A DNA stretch of 64,000 nt from Pyrococcus kukulkanii (GTDB lineage: Archaea > Methanobacteriota_B > Thermococci > Thermococcales > Thermococcaceae): NCBI RefSeq assembly GCF_041647995.1, contig NZ_JARRIB010000003.1, forward strand, positions 310,001 to 374,000, given 5' to 3'. The position numbers were made by a program, and so were the translations under genes. Positions 53,215 to 62,537 of this stretch are shown here, piece after piece (the first letter of the stretch is position 1; each line of letters starts with the position of its first letter). The notes under the pieces were generated by a model, which was not told the DNA's origin, ran no database searches, and worked only from the letters and a program-made list of their open reading frames with translations.

Positions 53215-54454
53215 GAAGTTTGATGATCTTGTCGTCGTTAATAGACCCGTGAGGAAGGAGCTTGAGATAACAAAGTACCTCCTCGAGTACAAGGATAGTC
53301 CAGTTCTCTTCAAGGATGTTGAGGGCTGGGAGGTCGTTGGAAACGTCTGGTCCAAGAGGGAGAGGATAGCCAAGTTCCTGAACACTGACAATAAGGGATT
53401 GCTTAAGCTACTAGCTAAGGCTATGGAGGAGCCTAAGGATTACGTAGTTGTCGATAAAGCTGATTTTTTGAAGAACAAAAGTGAGGTTAATCTGCTTGAA
53501 CTTCCAGTCCCAAAGTTCTACCCCAGGGACGGAGGGAGGTACTTCACCTCAGCAATGGTCATAGCTAGGAGCGGAGACTTCGTTAACGTTTCCTTCCACA
53601 GGATGATGGTTCTTGACGAGACAAGGGCGGCAATAAGGCTAGTCCCAAGGCACCTCTACGCTATGTGGAAGGATGCGGTGGAGATGGGAGAGGAGCTTGA
53701 TGTAAGAATAATCGTTGGAAATCCCATTCATCTGTTGCTGGCAGGAGCAACGAGCGTTGCCTATGGTATTAGCGAGCTCAAGATTGCCTCCGCGATAAGC
53801 CTTCAGGCCTTTGGAAGGCCCGTGGAAGTTGTCGAGCTTGATGGAATTCCCGTTCCCGTCGAGAGCGAGTTCGTCTTTAAGGCCAAGATCACAGATGAGC
53901 TGGTTGATGAAGGTCCCTTTGTTGATATAACCGGAACCTACGACATAGTCAGGAAGCAGCCCGTGGTCGTCTTCGAGAGGATGTACCACGTTGATGATCC
54001 CGTGTTTCACGCTCTTTTACCGGGCGGCTACGAGCACTACATGCTCATGGGCCTTCCAAAGGAGCCCCAAATATACTCGGCTGTTAAAAGGGTTGTTCCA
54101 AAGGTTCATGGGGTTAGGCTCACAGAGGGAGGATGCATGTGGCTCCACGCCGTAGTCTCGATCACGAAGCAACATGAAGGGGACGGAAAGAACGCGATAC
54201 TCGCGGCCTTTACGGGCCACCCGAGCCTGAAGAGGGTGGTGGTAGTTGATGAGGACGTTAATATTTACGACGACAGGGAGATTGAGTGGGCCATAGCAAC
54301 AAGATTCCAGCCCGACAGGGATCTCGTTGTAATTCCAAACGCGAGAGGATCTTCACTCGATCCCTCCGGCAAAGATGGATTAACTGCCAAGTGGGGAATA
54401 GATGCTACAAAGCCCCTTGATAGAAAGGAGGAGTTTGAGAGAGCTAAACTATAA
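53195..54454 (+). CDS. UbiD-family decarboxylase
   Basis: About 419 residues with the UbiD core: the prenylated-FMN-binding region ([21 protein letters not shown]), and the conserved E-x-x-x-R-x-x-E-type acids in the middle ([21 protein letters not shown] in blocks). Archaeal UbiD homologues include anhydromevalonate-phosphate decarboxylase of the modified mevalonate pathway, which would fit the HMG-CoA synthase operon in this window. The assignment is by family and context. ATG 53195 follows ctggagg inside the end of pus10. Confidence 0.88.
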   Translation: MLREIVKKFDDLVVVNRPVRKELEITKYLLEYKDSPVLFKDVEGWEVVGNVWSKRERIAKFLNTDNKGLLKLLAKAMEEPKDYVVVDKADFLKNKSEVNLLELPVPKFYPRDGGRYFTSAMVIARSGDFVNVSFHRMMVLDETRAAIRLVPRHLYAMWKDAVEMGEELDVRIIVGNPIHLLLAGATSVAYGISELKIASAISLQAFGRPVEVVELDGIPVPVESEFVFKAKITDELVDEGPFVDITGTYDIVRKQPVVVFERMYHVDDPVFHALLPGGYEHYMLMGLPKEPQIYSAVKRVVPKVHGVRLTEGGCMWLHAVVSITKQHEGDGKNAILAAFTGHPSLKRVVVVDEDVNIYDDREIEWAIATRFQPDRDLVVIPNARGSSLDPSGKDGLTAKWGIDATKPLDRKEEFERAKL

Positions 54455-54527
54455 TCAGCCTGGGCGTCCCTCATCACACCTCAGCTTTCCAACTACTCAT
54501 CATCAATACTCCCTTAATATGCGGGAT

Positions 54528-55856
54528 TTAAAAATCCTCAAGATCCCAAGCAAGCTCGAGCTTTTCTTTTCCTTTTATTTTCCTCGCGATGATTCCGAAG
54601 TGCTTTTCATATTTAATTCCCGTAAGCTCGCTCTTTCTTTTGAGATCCATAATTATATCCTCCACCTCTCTCAGGTTCAGATCCCTCCACTTGACCTCAA
54701 CGAAGAGGGCCTTCCCCTCCTTATCGTTTAAAGCTATTAGATCTATCTCTTCCCCCTTATGCCACCACTTTCCAATCCTCGTGAATTTAAAGGGCAACTT
54801 CCCCTGTTTATTTATCCTTAGGAGGAACTGTCTCGCTACTTTCTCGAAAACTTGGCCCAAGTAGCTATCATAGCTTTCCTTGATTTCCTCAGCACTAAAA
54901 GTCCCCTCCTCTATTCTAGACAGGTTCGGCTCTATGAACCTGAACCAGAACGCGAGGAAGTTGTCGGCCAGATAATACCTGCCCTTCTTTGAGGTCGACC
55001 TTTCCGTTACCGGAACTTCCCTCTTAACGAGATCCGTCTCGATGAGATTCCTTAAATACGGTGTTATATCTGAATGCTTCAGGCCAGAAAAGTCCTTTAT
55101 CTCTTTGAGAGTTGTTTTCCCAAAGGCTATTGCCTCGAGGATTCTCCTGTACTTTGTTGGTTCCGAGAACTCGTATTTAAGGAGGAAATCAACTTCATCT
55201 CTAAAAAAGGTTAGGGGACTTTTTATCTCTTCATCGAGCCACTCCCAGAAGGGCAGTTTGACCTGGGCTATATAGTACGGAATTCCATCAGTCAGTCCGT
55301 ACACTTCGACGAGCTCTCTAGTGTCCGCTTCCGGGAAGAAGTCTCGAAGGGAGAAAAAGCTTAGGGGCCTTAGCCTCAGCGATGCAGTTCTTCTCCCATA
55401 GAGGGGGCTTTTATAGCTCAGCACTTTCTCTTTGATCATGCTCACTGAGGAGCCTAGAAGAACAAGCTTCGTCTTGGAATTTTGAAGCTCTAGATCAATC
55501 ACCCTCTGAAATATCGAGATTATTCCAGGATTTTCTTTTATTAGGTTTGGAAATTCATCTATCACTACAACCTTGTCTTTAAGGGCATGAAGAAGCGCCT
55601 CCCAGTCTTCTTTGACGTACTTAATGTGGGGAAACACTTTCTCTGCCGTTGCCTTGAAGTGCCTTAGATTGCCACCTTCGGTTGCTAGGTAATAGACGTG
55701 AGGCGTACCTTTTATAGCCTCGAGTATCAGTCTTGTCTTGCCAACTCTTCTCCGCCCGTAAATTATTATGAGCTCAAATCTCTCGCTATTTAGCCTCTCC
55801 CTCAAGGCCTTCAGCTCTTCCTCCCTATCAACAAATTTGATAATCATGATTATCAT
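54528..55856 (-). CDS. Archaeal AAA ATPase with DUF234 domain
   Basis: 442 residues, intact. Walker A YGRRRVGKTRLI, Walker B VVIDEFPNL, sensor LLGSSVSMI, then a winged helix (KTTLKEIKDFSGLKHSDITP) and a C-terminal DUF234 region with LFVEVKWRDL, a D/E-x-K nuclease-like strand. Such ATPases are very frequent in Thermococcales; their role is unknown, possibly mobile-element or DNA related. It is the undamaged relative of the two broken ATPases at 58.7-61.5 kb. The exact start among clustered ATGs (MIIMIIKFVDREEE) is uncertain. Confidence 0.88.
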   Translation of the reverse strand: MIIMIIKFVDREEELKALRERLNSERFELIIIYGRRRVGKTRLILEAIKGTPHVYYLATEGGNLRHFKATAEKVFPHIKYVKEDWEALLHALKDKVVVIDEFPNLIKENPGIISIFQRVIDLELQNSKTKLVLLGSSVSMIKEKVLSYKSPLYGRRTASLRLRPLSFFSLRDFFPEADTRELVEVYGLTDGIPYYIAQVKLPFWEWLDEEIKSPLTFFRDEVDFLLKYEFSEPTKYRRILEAIAFGKTTLKEIKDFSGLKHSDITPYLRNLIETDLVKREVPVTERSTSKKGRYYLADNFLAFWFRFIEPNLSRIEEGTFSAEEIKESYDSYLGQVFEKVARQFLLRINKQGKLPFKFTRIGKWWHKGEEIDLIALNDKEGKALFVEVKWRDLNLREVEDIIMDLKRKSELTGIKYEKHFGIIARKIKGKEKLELAWDLEDF

Positions 55857-55871
55857 AATTCAAATTATCAT

Positions 55872-56297
55872 TTATATACCTTCCTCCTCGACGATGATCT
55901 CAATTACTGCCTCGGTGTTTGGGTTCTTTAGCCTCTCAATGAGCTTTCTGTCTATGTCCTTTGCAGCCTTATTCGCTTTTATCGCGAGCGTCCTCCCGTC
56001 TACGTAGTTGCTCTTTCTGATCACCATTGAAACTTCGCTTTCAAGAGTTAGCCTTGGATCTCCCTGGGCTATAACCTCATCCACCAGCTCACCAACCCTT
56101 ATCCTTATCTTGATTTTCTTCCCCTGCCTTATCGCCTCCTTTATCTTGGGATTAAGATCTGCCAACGCCTTATCGGCTGAGATGCATATTATGCAGTCTC
56201 CCCTCGGCGTTAGATAGTTCTCCTTCGTTACCTCAAGGGTAGAGCGGTGAGTTGCCTTTACGTTTGGGTGCCCCCTGCACCTTATTACCTCTCTCAT
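55872..56297 (-). CDS. DUF371 family protein
   Basis: 141 residues beginning MREVIRCRGHPNVKATHRST, a compact alpha/beta protein found across archaea. GDCIICISADKAL is the best-conserved stretch. Function unknown. The longer frame from 56360 has no conserved residues before Met 56297, so I use the shorter start; the window between it and the next gene is 32 bp. Confidence 0.86.
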   Translation of the reverse strand: MREVIRCRGHPNVKATHRSTLEVTKENYLTPRGDCIICISADKALADLNPKIKEAIRQGKKIKIRIRVGELVDEVIAQGDPRLTLESEVSMVIRKSNYVDGRTLAIKANKAAKDIDRKLIERLKNPNTEAVIEIIVEEEGI

Positions 56298-56329
56298 CAC
56301 GGGAAAGTTTGGGAGAAGAATAAAAAGGT

Positions 56330-57226
56330 TCACCAAAGTTCCTTGGCAACGTCGAACCACTTATCATCATCACCGTAGAGTATGGCTATCCTATACCCGC
56401 TCGGGAAGCCAGCCAGCTCTATGTAGACCATTTTGTTGCCCCAGGATAGAAGGGTGAAGTTCACCAAGTGGCCCGCGGGATTCCTCCCGAAATCCGAGGG
56501 TAGTGTAATATCTTCAACCTTCCACCCGCTTTCCTTAAATGCCTTTACAAGCTTGCTGTAAACTTCCTGGGCTTCACGGGGCCTGTACACAAAGAGTGCA
56601 ACGCTCACGTTCTTGTAAGCTCCCTCCAGGCTGTCCATGTAGCCCAAAAGTTTAAGGCCTTTTTCGGCGAGCCAGGACTTCTCCTCAAGCTTTCTCTCAC
56701 TCCATTCCGAACCAAGTGGGGTAAAGAAGTGTAGTATCTTCCAAGGGGAAGGCCCAACTATTGCAGTGTAGAATTCTATAGCCTCCAGCTCCCACCTCGG
56801 CCCCTTGGCAACGAAGAGGGAATATCCCATGTCAATGAACTGAACAAAAACCAAGTACTCTCCATCCGGCCCCTCGTAAATCATTCCCTTCTCCCTTGTC
56901 AGCTTTAGCTTTTTAATGGCGTTATTCATTGCACTTGTTGCGCTCGAGGCGTTTGGATATGCAAACACTGCTACAACCGTGTTGTTCGCTTTAATGCTCA
57001 GGACAGGCTTCCCGAGATCTGGGAAGGGATTGTCAATCTCTTCTACCGCGAAAGCTTCGCTGAGCTGCCTGTAGTAGTGTTTTCCTATTGAGTCTGGAGA
57101 AAAGTTGAGCTTTGAGGGAGCTATTGTTGCATGGGGAAACTCCGGGTGAGAAGGCTTGGTGTAGTAAGCCAGTTTAACTACAACTATAGTGCAAACCAAC
57201 ATAACAACGATAAAACTTTTTCTCAT
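56330..57226 (-). CDS. Unrecognised exported or membrane-anchored protein
   Basis: 298 residues with an N-terminal hydrophobic helix (SFIVVMLVCTIVVVKLAYY), so it is anchored with its domain outside. The rest is a soluble alpha/beta domain, perhaps two related halves (VVAVFAYPNASSA; VALFVYRPREAQ). N-x-S/T sequons are present. I do not recognise a family. It stands between DUF371 and PDCD5 on the same strand. Confidence 0.75.
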   Translation of the reverse strand: MRKSFIVVMLVCTIVVVKLAYYTKPSHPEFPHATIAPSKLNFSPDSIGKHYYRQLSEAFAVEEIDNPFPDLGKPVLSIKANNTVVAVFAYPNASSATSAMNNAIKKLKLTREKGMIYEGPDGEYLVFVQFIDMGYSLFVAKGPRWELEAIEFYTAIVGPSPWKILHFFTPLGSEWSERKLEEKSWLAEKGLKLLGYMDSLEGAYKNVSVALFVYRPREAQEVYSKLVKAFKESGWKVEDITLPSDFGRNPAGHLVNFTLLSWGNKMVYIELAGFPSGYRIAILYGDDDKWFDVAKELW

Positions 57227-57267
57227 TAATCAGCACCAAAAGTAAGTAGGAAGAGGGTATATATAGA

Positions 57268-57606
57268 TTACCACTTAATCCTGAACTCCCTTCTCGTCCT
57301 CGCTTCTATCTGGGCTAAGATTTTTTTGAGCTTTGCATCATCTATCCTCTCTGTAATCTGGCCCGCCTGGTAGAGCTGAACAAGAATCAACTCTACCTGC
57401 CTAGCGAGCTCCGGCCTTACAAGCTTAACCCTTGCAAGCCTTTCCCTAGCTTCTGGAGTCAGGATTTTCCTAAGGATGGCCTGTATCTGGGCCTCGATTA
57501 AAGCTTGCTGTTTTATTTCCTCTTCTTGGGCCTTTTGCTGCTCCAAATATTTTTTCTGTAACTCCATGAGCTTTCTTCTCCTAATTTCCTCAATGTCTTC
57601 TGCCAT
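57268..57606 (-). CDS. PDCD5-family DNA-binding protein
   Basis: 112 residues, mostly helical, starting MAEDIEEIRRRKLMELQKK, with the conserved ARERLARVKLVRPE and C-terminal RREFRIKW. This is the archaeal relative of eukaryotic PDCD5/TFAR19, which binds DNA. Usually encoded near ribosomal or translation genes. The start has a gtgagag site and the operon context is loose. Confidence 0.93.
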   Translation of the reverse strand: MAEDIEEIRRRKLMELQKKYLEQQKAQEEEIKQQALIEAQIQAILRKILTPEARERLARVKLVRPELARQVELILVQLYQAGQITERIDDAKLKKILAQIEARTRREFRIKW

Positions 57607-57699
57607 TCTCTCTCACCTATGGGTGGTAGGAGGGACACTTAAAAAACGTTTTTGGTTTGCCGAAAAGTCATGAGCCAATAACCAACGATGAACTATTAG

Positions 57700-57993
57700 C
57701 TATTCAGACACCAGTGCTCTCAAGATTCTGAGGAACTCCCTAGTTTTTGTAATACCATCGTCAGTTGCCTCCACAATTGTCCTGGGCCTGTCAGCAAAGA
57801 CTTTGTATATCTTCACGTAGCCTTCCTTTTCGAGTATCTTAAGGTGAAAATCCAGATTTCCTGGGGTTACCTCCAGAACCTTGAGGAGGTCTTTGAAGAG
57901 GGCCTTCCTTCGTGGGAGGAGGAAGACCATAACCCCTAACCTCACAGGGTTTCCAAGGGCATGATTTTTCACGAGCTTCTTAAGTTCCTCCAT
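57700..57993 (-). CDS. ArsR-like winged-helix regulator
   Basis: 97 residues with a winged helix (NPVRLGVMVFLLPRRKALFK, then LEVTPGNLDFHLKILEKEGY), typical of the DUF-type transcription regulators of Thermococcales that pair with a small membrane protein. Its start overlaps the stop of the gene upstream, so the two are coupled. The membrane partner may sense a signal. Ligand unknown. Confidence 0.85.
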   Translation of the reverse strand: MEELKKLVKNHALGNPVRLGVMVFLLPRRKALFKDLLKVLEVTPGNLDFHLKILEKEGYVKIYKVFADRPRTIVEATDDGITKTREFLRILRALVSE

Positions 57994-58505
57994 CAGATCA
58001 CCCTGAAGACCCTGTAAAGGTTGACGAGCGCTGTCAGTGAGTACGTTATGATTACCAGAGAGTCAACAAAGGGCCACTCTGGCCTCAGGAATGTCATGAG
58101 AGTTAGCACTGGGATTAAGAATGAGTAGTCCCTAAAAGATATGAACATTCCCATATGCCCCAGGGATATCATAAATGCCAGTCCCTGGGGTCCCGGGAAA
58201 AGAAGTCCCCAGGAAGCTCCTCCCAGGATCCATGCAATTATCCAAACATAGTCAAGTTTTGAGCTTGAAGATTGTTCTCCCTTCATGTACCTATTGTAGA
58301 CGTGTGTTGTCAAGAGTATTATTCCGAATATTGAAATAATCCAGTATACACCCAGCCACTGGAAGTGCAGGTAATCCAATAGCAGATAACCCCCCATCAC
58401 GAGGAGCCAAGCTGAATATATGAGTGCGGTGTACACGTGGTAGCTCGCTATGAGCTTCTTCTCCACCCTCTCAAGGACATTCTTAAGCTCCCTAACCTCC
58501 TCCAT
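57993..58505 (-). CDS. Small membrane protein paired with the ArsR-like regulator
   Basis: 170 residues: a short soluble N-terminal coil (ELKNVLERVEKKL), then five or six hydrophobic helices. No recognised family. It overlaps the regulator gene, so membrane protein and wHTH are likely to work as a unit. A TATA-like tatttata on the minus strand near 58532 would serve the pair. Confidence 0.78.
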   Translation of the reverse strand: MEEVRELKNVLERVEKKLIASYHVYTALIYSAWLLVMGGYLLLDYLHFQWLGVYWIISIFGIILLTTHVYNRYMKGEQSSSSKLDYVWIIAWILGGASWGLLFPGPQGLAFMISLGHMGMFISFRDYSFLIPVLTLMTFLRPEWPFVDSLVIITYSLTALVNLYRVFRVI

Positions 58506-58720
58506 GATCCCACCATAAGAATATGGGAGAGGAAGTATTTATACCGGGGAGTTATTCTAGTCTACAGAACTAACATTTTCATTGATATCCGGCATAGCGA
58601 GGTTCCACACAGATCCAAGCACGTTTAGATGGTGCTAGCTGAGTACGGAATACGTGCTGGATGTCTTAAGGATCCTTACAAATATTTCTGCCCACAGTGG
58701 TCGTTAGATTGCCTCGAGGT

Positions 58721-59752
58721 TCATCTAAGCTCCCCAGGGGAACTAAGAAGGAATTTCCACAAGGGCTTCACTTCTATCTCTTTGCCTTCCCTGCTTCCAT
58801 CAACAACGTAAATCTTAGGCAGGCTCTTCTCAACTTTCTTTAAGCTGTACGAGAACCTCTTCAGCGGAAATATTACGTATGCATCGCTGAAGTATTTAAG
58901 GTAGTTGTGGAGGGTGTTCTTACTGACCTCTATTCTGAGGGTCTTCATGTAGTTCGCACTCCTGTTTATGGAAAACTCCTTGGAAAAGGAGGTTATCAGG
59001 AGCTTAAGAAACAATCGAACAGCCTTAAGGTTCTTTATTAAGTGTCTTTCAACAACATCACGGTAAAGCATGACATCCACGTACTCCTCCAAGGTCTTTC
59101 TTTTGAGGTACTCATCATCCATGAGGGCTATTTCTGGAAAACCCCAAATTCAAGATACTCCCTTAGAAAAGCTTTTATCCTCGCTTCCTTTTTAGTTGAG
59201 ATGTACTTTTCAACCTTCAAGCCCTTAGCTTCCAGAAATTCTCGAAAACTGAAGGGAAAGAGTTCAAAAGTCAATGTTCTGCCCCTCAAGCTTGAGGCAA
59301 TCTCCTTGCTTAAAAGTTTTGAAGAGGGCCCGTCAAGAAGACAAAGAACCCTTCCCGCTCAACTGCTCTTTTAGCGAAAAGCTCCCAGTTCTTGACTTCT
59401 TGAATTTCATCGAGGAACAGATATTTTTCATCGGCATCAGGATAGAGTTCATAAAACACCTTTATAACTGCCCCCAGGTCTTCCAAGGATGGAGGATAAA
59501 GCCTGTCATCGTCCAGAGGCAGAAAAAGAGTCGCTTTTCCTTCATCCCTAAGTTTCGTAAAGAGGGAGAACAAGTAGAATGTTTTCCAGCCCTCCTAGGC
59601 CCAATTATTGTGATTGCCTTTCTAACGGGTAATCTAGTGGGGGCTTGGAGTTTCCTCTTAACGCCTTTAATTTGGATCTCAAGAAAGTCCTTAGCGATCT
59701 GCCCAATGGTATCCTCGCGACTCATGTTAAGTATGTAGGTAAAAATTCTCAA
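58721..59752 (-). pseudogene. Frameshifted AAA ATPase with DUF4143-type C-terminus
   Basis: Reading the minus strand across frames gives a complete ATPase: ITIIGPRRAGK (Walker A) breaks just after the Lys. The second frame continues TFYLFSLFTKLRDEGK to KYLFLDEIQEVKNW (Walker B) and FLTGP. A third frame continues SSKLLSKEIASSLRGR. After another shift at about 59135 the last part is LMDDEYLKRKTLEEYVDVML to the DUF4143 end. At least three single-base shifts are needed, each in or beside short homopolymers, so the gene is dead or the assembly has errors here. The likely start is Met 59725. Confidence 0.82.
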
Positions 59753-59854
59753 AAAAGTTTCCCTCTATGAAGGGAAAGTTTGGTGGATCTAGTTTGACAC
59801 TGTGAGAAACTCTTATAAACTATGTCCGACAAATGGGGATAATAGGTGGATAAA

Positions 59855-60124
59855 ATGGCGACAACAGTTAAGGTTTCAGCGAGGATACCAAAGGGTCTTG
59901 TGGAGAAAATGGACAAGCTGGTAGAAGAGGGTCTTTACTCGAGCCGAAGTGAAATAATAAAAGAAGCTCTTAGGGACTTTCTGCTTCGAAGGAGAGTTGT
60001 AGAAGATTTTGAGCTTATAGAATACCTCAAAAGCGTTGAAAAAATCCTCAAAGAAGATTGGGAGAGCGAAGCAGACGAGTACTGGGACGAGATTGGGGGA
60101 GTAGCATATGAACCAAAGGAATGA
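59855..60124 (+). CDS. RHH antitoxin of a MazF-type toxin-antitoxin pair
   Basis: 89 residues with a ribbon-helix-helix at the N-terminus (TTVKVSARIPKGLVEKMDKL then SSRSEIIKEALRDFL) and an acidic C-terminal tail (ESEADEYWDEIGG) of the kind that wraps its toxin. ATG 59855 follows aggtgg; the three-codon-longer GTG start is less likely. It overlaps the toxin gene by 17 bp. Antitoxins of this class repress their own operon. Confidence 0.88.
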   Translation: MATTVKVSARIPKGLVEKMDKLVEEGLYSSRSEIIKEALRDFLLRRRVVEDFELIEYLKSVEKILKEDWESEADEYWDEIGGVAYEPKE

Positions 60125-60476
60125 GCTCCTTCAGTGGGAGATAGTCCTCCTTGATTTCCCCTTCGTTGATCTTATTGGCAAAAAACTTCGTCCTGCCCTC
60201 ATTGCTTCAAATAATAATCTCAACAAAATTTCAAACGCCGTTATAGCTCTTCAAATCACGTCTAATATTAGAAGTGGTTTCACTGAGTACAACATTAAAA
60301 TCACCGATAACGATGTTATACGTTATCCTGGGACGAAACCCTTAAGACCAAGCCTGATAAAGCCGTACGTTATTTTTACGATTGAAAAGTCTTTGATAAG
60401 AAAACGAATTGGTATCCTCAAGAGAGAAAAGGTTATAGAAGTCAAAGAAAGCCTCAGGCGAATCTTTGATCTTTAG
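60108..60476 (+). CDS. MazF/PemK-family mRNA interferase toxin
   Basis: 122 residues with the PemK/MazF beta-barrel pattern: WEIVLLDFPF at the start, GKKLRPALIASN (the conserved RPALI strand), then LRPSLIKPYVIFTIEKSLI. It would cleave mRNA when freed from its antitoxin. The start lies within the antitoxin gene. It is intact and sits between two broken ATPase genes. Confidence 0.88.
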   Translation: MNQRNELLQWEIVLLDFPFVDLIGKKLRPALIASNNNLNKISNAVIALQITSNIRSGFTEYNIKITDNDVIRYPGTKPLRPSLIKPYVIFTIEKSLIRKRIGILKREKVIEVKESLRRIFDL

Positions 60477-60488
60477 CTTCTTTTGACT

Positions 60489-61532
60489 TCATGATCTCCT
60501 AAGGACAATGCCAACAACAGGATCAGTCAACTTGTACTCTCCGTTCTCTTCCCCAACCCACCCCATCTTTTTCAGGTTCTTGAGTAGCTCATAAAGTCTC
60601 GGCTCGGGAGTTTTCATGCCTTTTAAGGTTAGATAATCCCTTATAAGGCTCCACCTATTGTACCCGAGTGCTATTGCCCTCAAAATTTGAACGTACCTTC
60701 TGCTCCTCCTCTCCAGCTCTCTTAACTCCCCCACGAGGAGGCCCCTAGCAACATCGAATGTCGCCTTTATTGCCCTATCAAAGTCTTTAGTTTCCATGTA
60801 CTTGACTCCAAATAGAACGAGCCACCCAGGAATACCATCAAGAGTTGATACTGCCTTTTCTACCTCCTCCGAAATTTTAGCGCCTGCTTCTTCGAACCCA
60901 GCTTTTAGGAAGGCTTTCGAGGTTTCTTTATCGAATGGCCCAATGTGGATTTCCCCCCAACCCTTCCGTAGAGGGGGCTCTCATAGTCATCTATACCGAG
61001 AAAATCATGGAGTAGACCAACCTCTGAGCCCGTGAGGATTATCCTCAGGTTTGGCAGACTGTCGTAGGCATGAGCAAACAATGCTAAAAGCTCCCTCCTG
61101 CCTCGTGAGCCGTAGAAGCGCAGGTATTGGGCCTCATCGAATGCTATTATAAACCTACCTGTTTCCTCGCCAAGCCTGTCCAGCTCCCTGAAAACTTCTC
61201 TCAGTGATGCTTCCTTTGGTTCTACCTCAAGGAATCTCATGTTTAGTTTTATCCTGAACTTGGCAAAGAGTCTTTGGAGTAGTCCTTGGATATTCCTTTA
61301 TGAGGTCTTCCCTCGTTATGTGCCCGCTCTCCGCATAGAGCTCTCTGCAGTCTATCAGAATCCCAGGATTTTCATTGAGATATGCCCTGAGTATGGAGCT
61401 CTTGCCTACTCGCCTCATTCCGAGGATGAGGGTTAAAGGATACCTCTCGACACTCTTCTCAAGCTCTTCAAACTCTTTTTCCCTGTCAAATATTTCATCT
61501 CTTCTTTCCTTTGGCCTGAGATCGAACGGCAC
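60489..61532 (-). pseudogene. Second frameshifted AAA ATPase
   Basis: A minus-strand ATPase interrupted by two frameshifts. Part 1 has REKEFEELEKSVERYPLTLI and Walker A GMRRVGKSSI and leaves frame near 61265. Part 2 has FIIAFDEAQYLRF (Walker B), IILTGSEVGLLHD and SPLYGR and leaves frame near 60970. The sense then resumes as WGEIHIGPFDKETSKA and runs through to a C-terminal winged helix (YELLKNLKKMGWVGEENGEY) ending at 60489. It belongs to the archaeal ATPase family but is a different subgroup from the 58.7-kb pseudogene. Confidence 0.82.
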
Positions 61533-61613
61533 TTATGCCACCGTAAGTAACTTACGGAGGCATAAGTTATAAGGGTTCGAAAAGGCTATTTACCTTGTGA
61601 AAGATCGGCTGCC

Positions 61614-62135
61614 ATGCGGATCTTCATCAGAAACTACTTTCTCCCCTGGCTCTTAATCATTGTCTTTTGGCTTGCCCTCTGGCTTCTCAGTTCTCAACTC
61701 AGGGAAAGCCTTAATGTCGTGAACGTTTTCGTTGCTTTCCTTCTCCTCGTTCCATTCCTCCTCGTGGCGCTTCACTTCGTTGGAAAGGCCCTCGAGCGCT
61801 ACGGCTACTCGCGGGAGGATATAAAGCGCCTTCCGGAGATAATCAAGAAAACTCACGGGAGACTCTACATCTCAAAGGAAGTCTTTGATATTGTTGGCAA
61901 AGCGCTGATATTCTGGGGATTAATGGCTACAGCCGTTGTTATGACGAGGGATCCATTAAAGGGGCTTCTCAACGGGGCCGCAATATTTGCCAGGATCTTC
62001 GCCCTCTTCATTATCCTCGTCTCAATGGTCATCTGGGTTATGGCCTTTCCTCATGGCCTGTATAAGCTTCTTACCGGGAATAAACTCAATAGGGACTTTT
62101 TAGTTGAGCTAATGAGGCAGAACATCTTTTATACG
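61614..62135 (+). pseudogene. Membrane protein, 5' part, interrupted by an insertion
   Basis: 174 codons of a polytopic membrane protein (MRIFIRNYFLPWLLIIVFWL; four to five helices) up to NIFYT. The frame then enters the inserted element and translates structure-rich DNA to a stop at 62306. The missing C-terminal 84 residues are found in the same frame at 63575-63829. The intact protein would be about 258 residues. Family not recognised. Confidence 0.85.
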
Positions 62136-62144
62136 GGGTCTTCT

Positions 62145-62172
62145 CCACGTGAGTTTTTGTGGGCTCACGTGG
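62145..62172. repeat. Left-end hairpin of the insertion
   Basis: ccacgtgag (62145-62153) and ctcacgtgg (62164-62172) are perfect 9-bp arms. A subterminal hairpin near the left end is what single-strand transposases of the IS200/IS605 family recognise. Confidence 0.6.
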
Positions 62173-62179
62173 GGGTTCA

Positions 62180-62335
62180 TTCCCCGAGGTTCTGCGGGTG
62201 CCCGGACTTAGACCGCCCCACCCACTGTTCTCTTAAGCCAGTACACTATGGCGGAACGGGTCGCCCGAACACCCGCAGGGTTCAGCCAGCCCTCCACCTC
62301 GCCTAGCTCACCGACTTCACCGGACTGACCTCACA
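62180..62335. ncRNA. GC-rich structured segment, candidate RNA of the insertion
   Basis: About 155 bp, much more GC-rich than the flanks and without a plausible gene. ctgcgggtg (62192-62200) is perfectly complementary to cacccgcag (62270-62278), enclosing smaller possible stems (gaccgcc with ggcgg; cccgg with cgggt). Strand is undecided. It lies before the protein genes, not after them where TnpB guide RNAs normally arise. Confidence 0.4.
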
Positions 62336-62375
62336 ACCAAAAACTATTTAAGTAAACAAGTATTTAAGTATTTTG

Positions 62376-62537
62376 GTGAATACAGTGGGAGTTATTACAG
62401 TGAAGATTCCGGATGAGTTAGAAGTTAAGTTCCGGAAGAAAATCCTCGAAGTTTATGGGCCGAGGAAGGGGGCCCTCGGAATGGCCATAACGGAGGCTAT
62501 TGAGCTATGGCTCGAAAAACACGAAGAGCAGAAGTGA
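62376..62537 (+). CDS. Small RHH protein upstream of the TnpB-like gene
   Basis: 53 residues starting (GTG) with NTVGVITVKIPDELEVKF and ending AITEAIELWLEKHEEQK: a ribbon-helix-helix, the strand and two helices of a DNA-binding dimer. Its last ~30 bp overlap the start of the TnpB-like gene in another frame, so the two are coupled. tatttaagtatttt lies directly upstream and could be a promoter for a leaderless transcript. It is too short for ordinary ORF callers. The start is accurate to within a codon. Confidence 0.7.
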   Translation: MNTVGVITVKIPDELEVKFRKKILEVYGPRKGALGMAITEAIELWLEKHEEQK

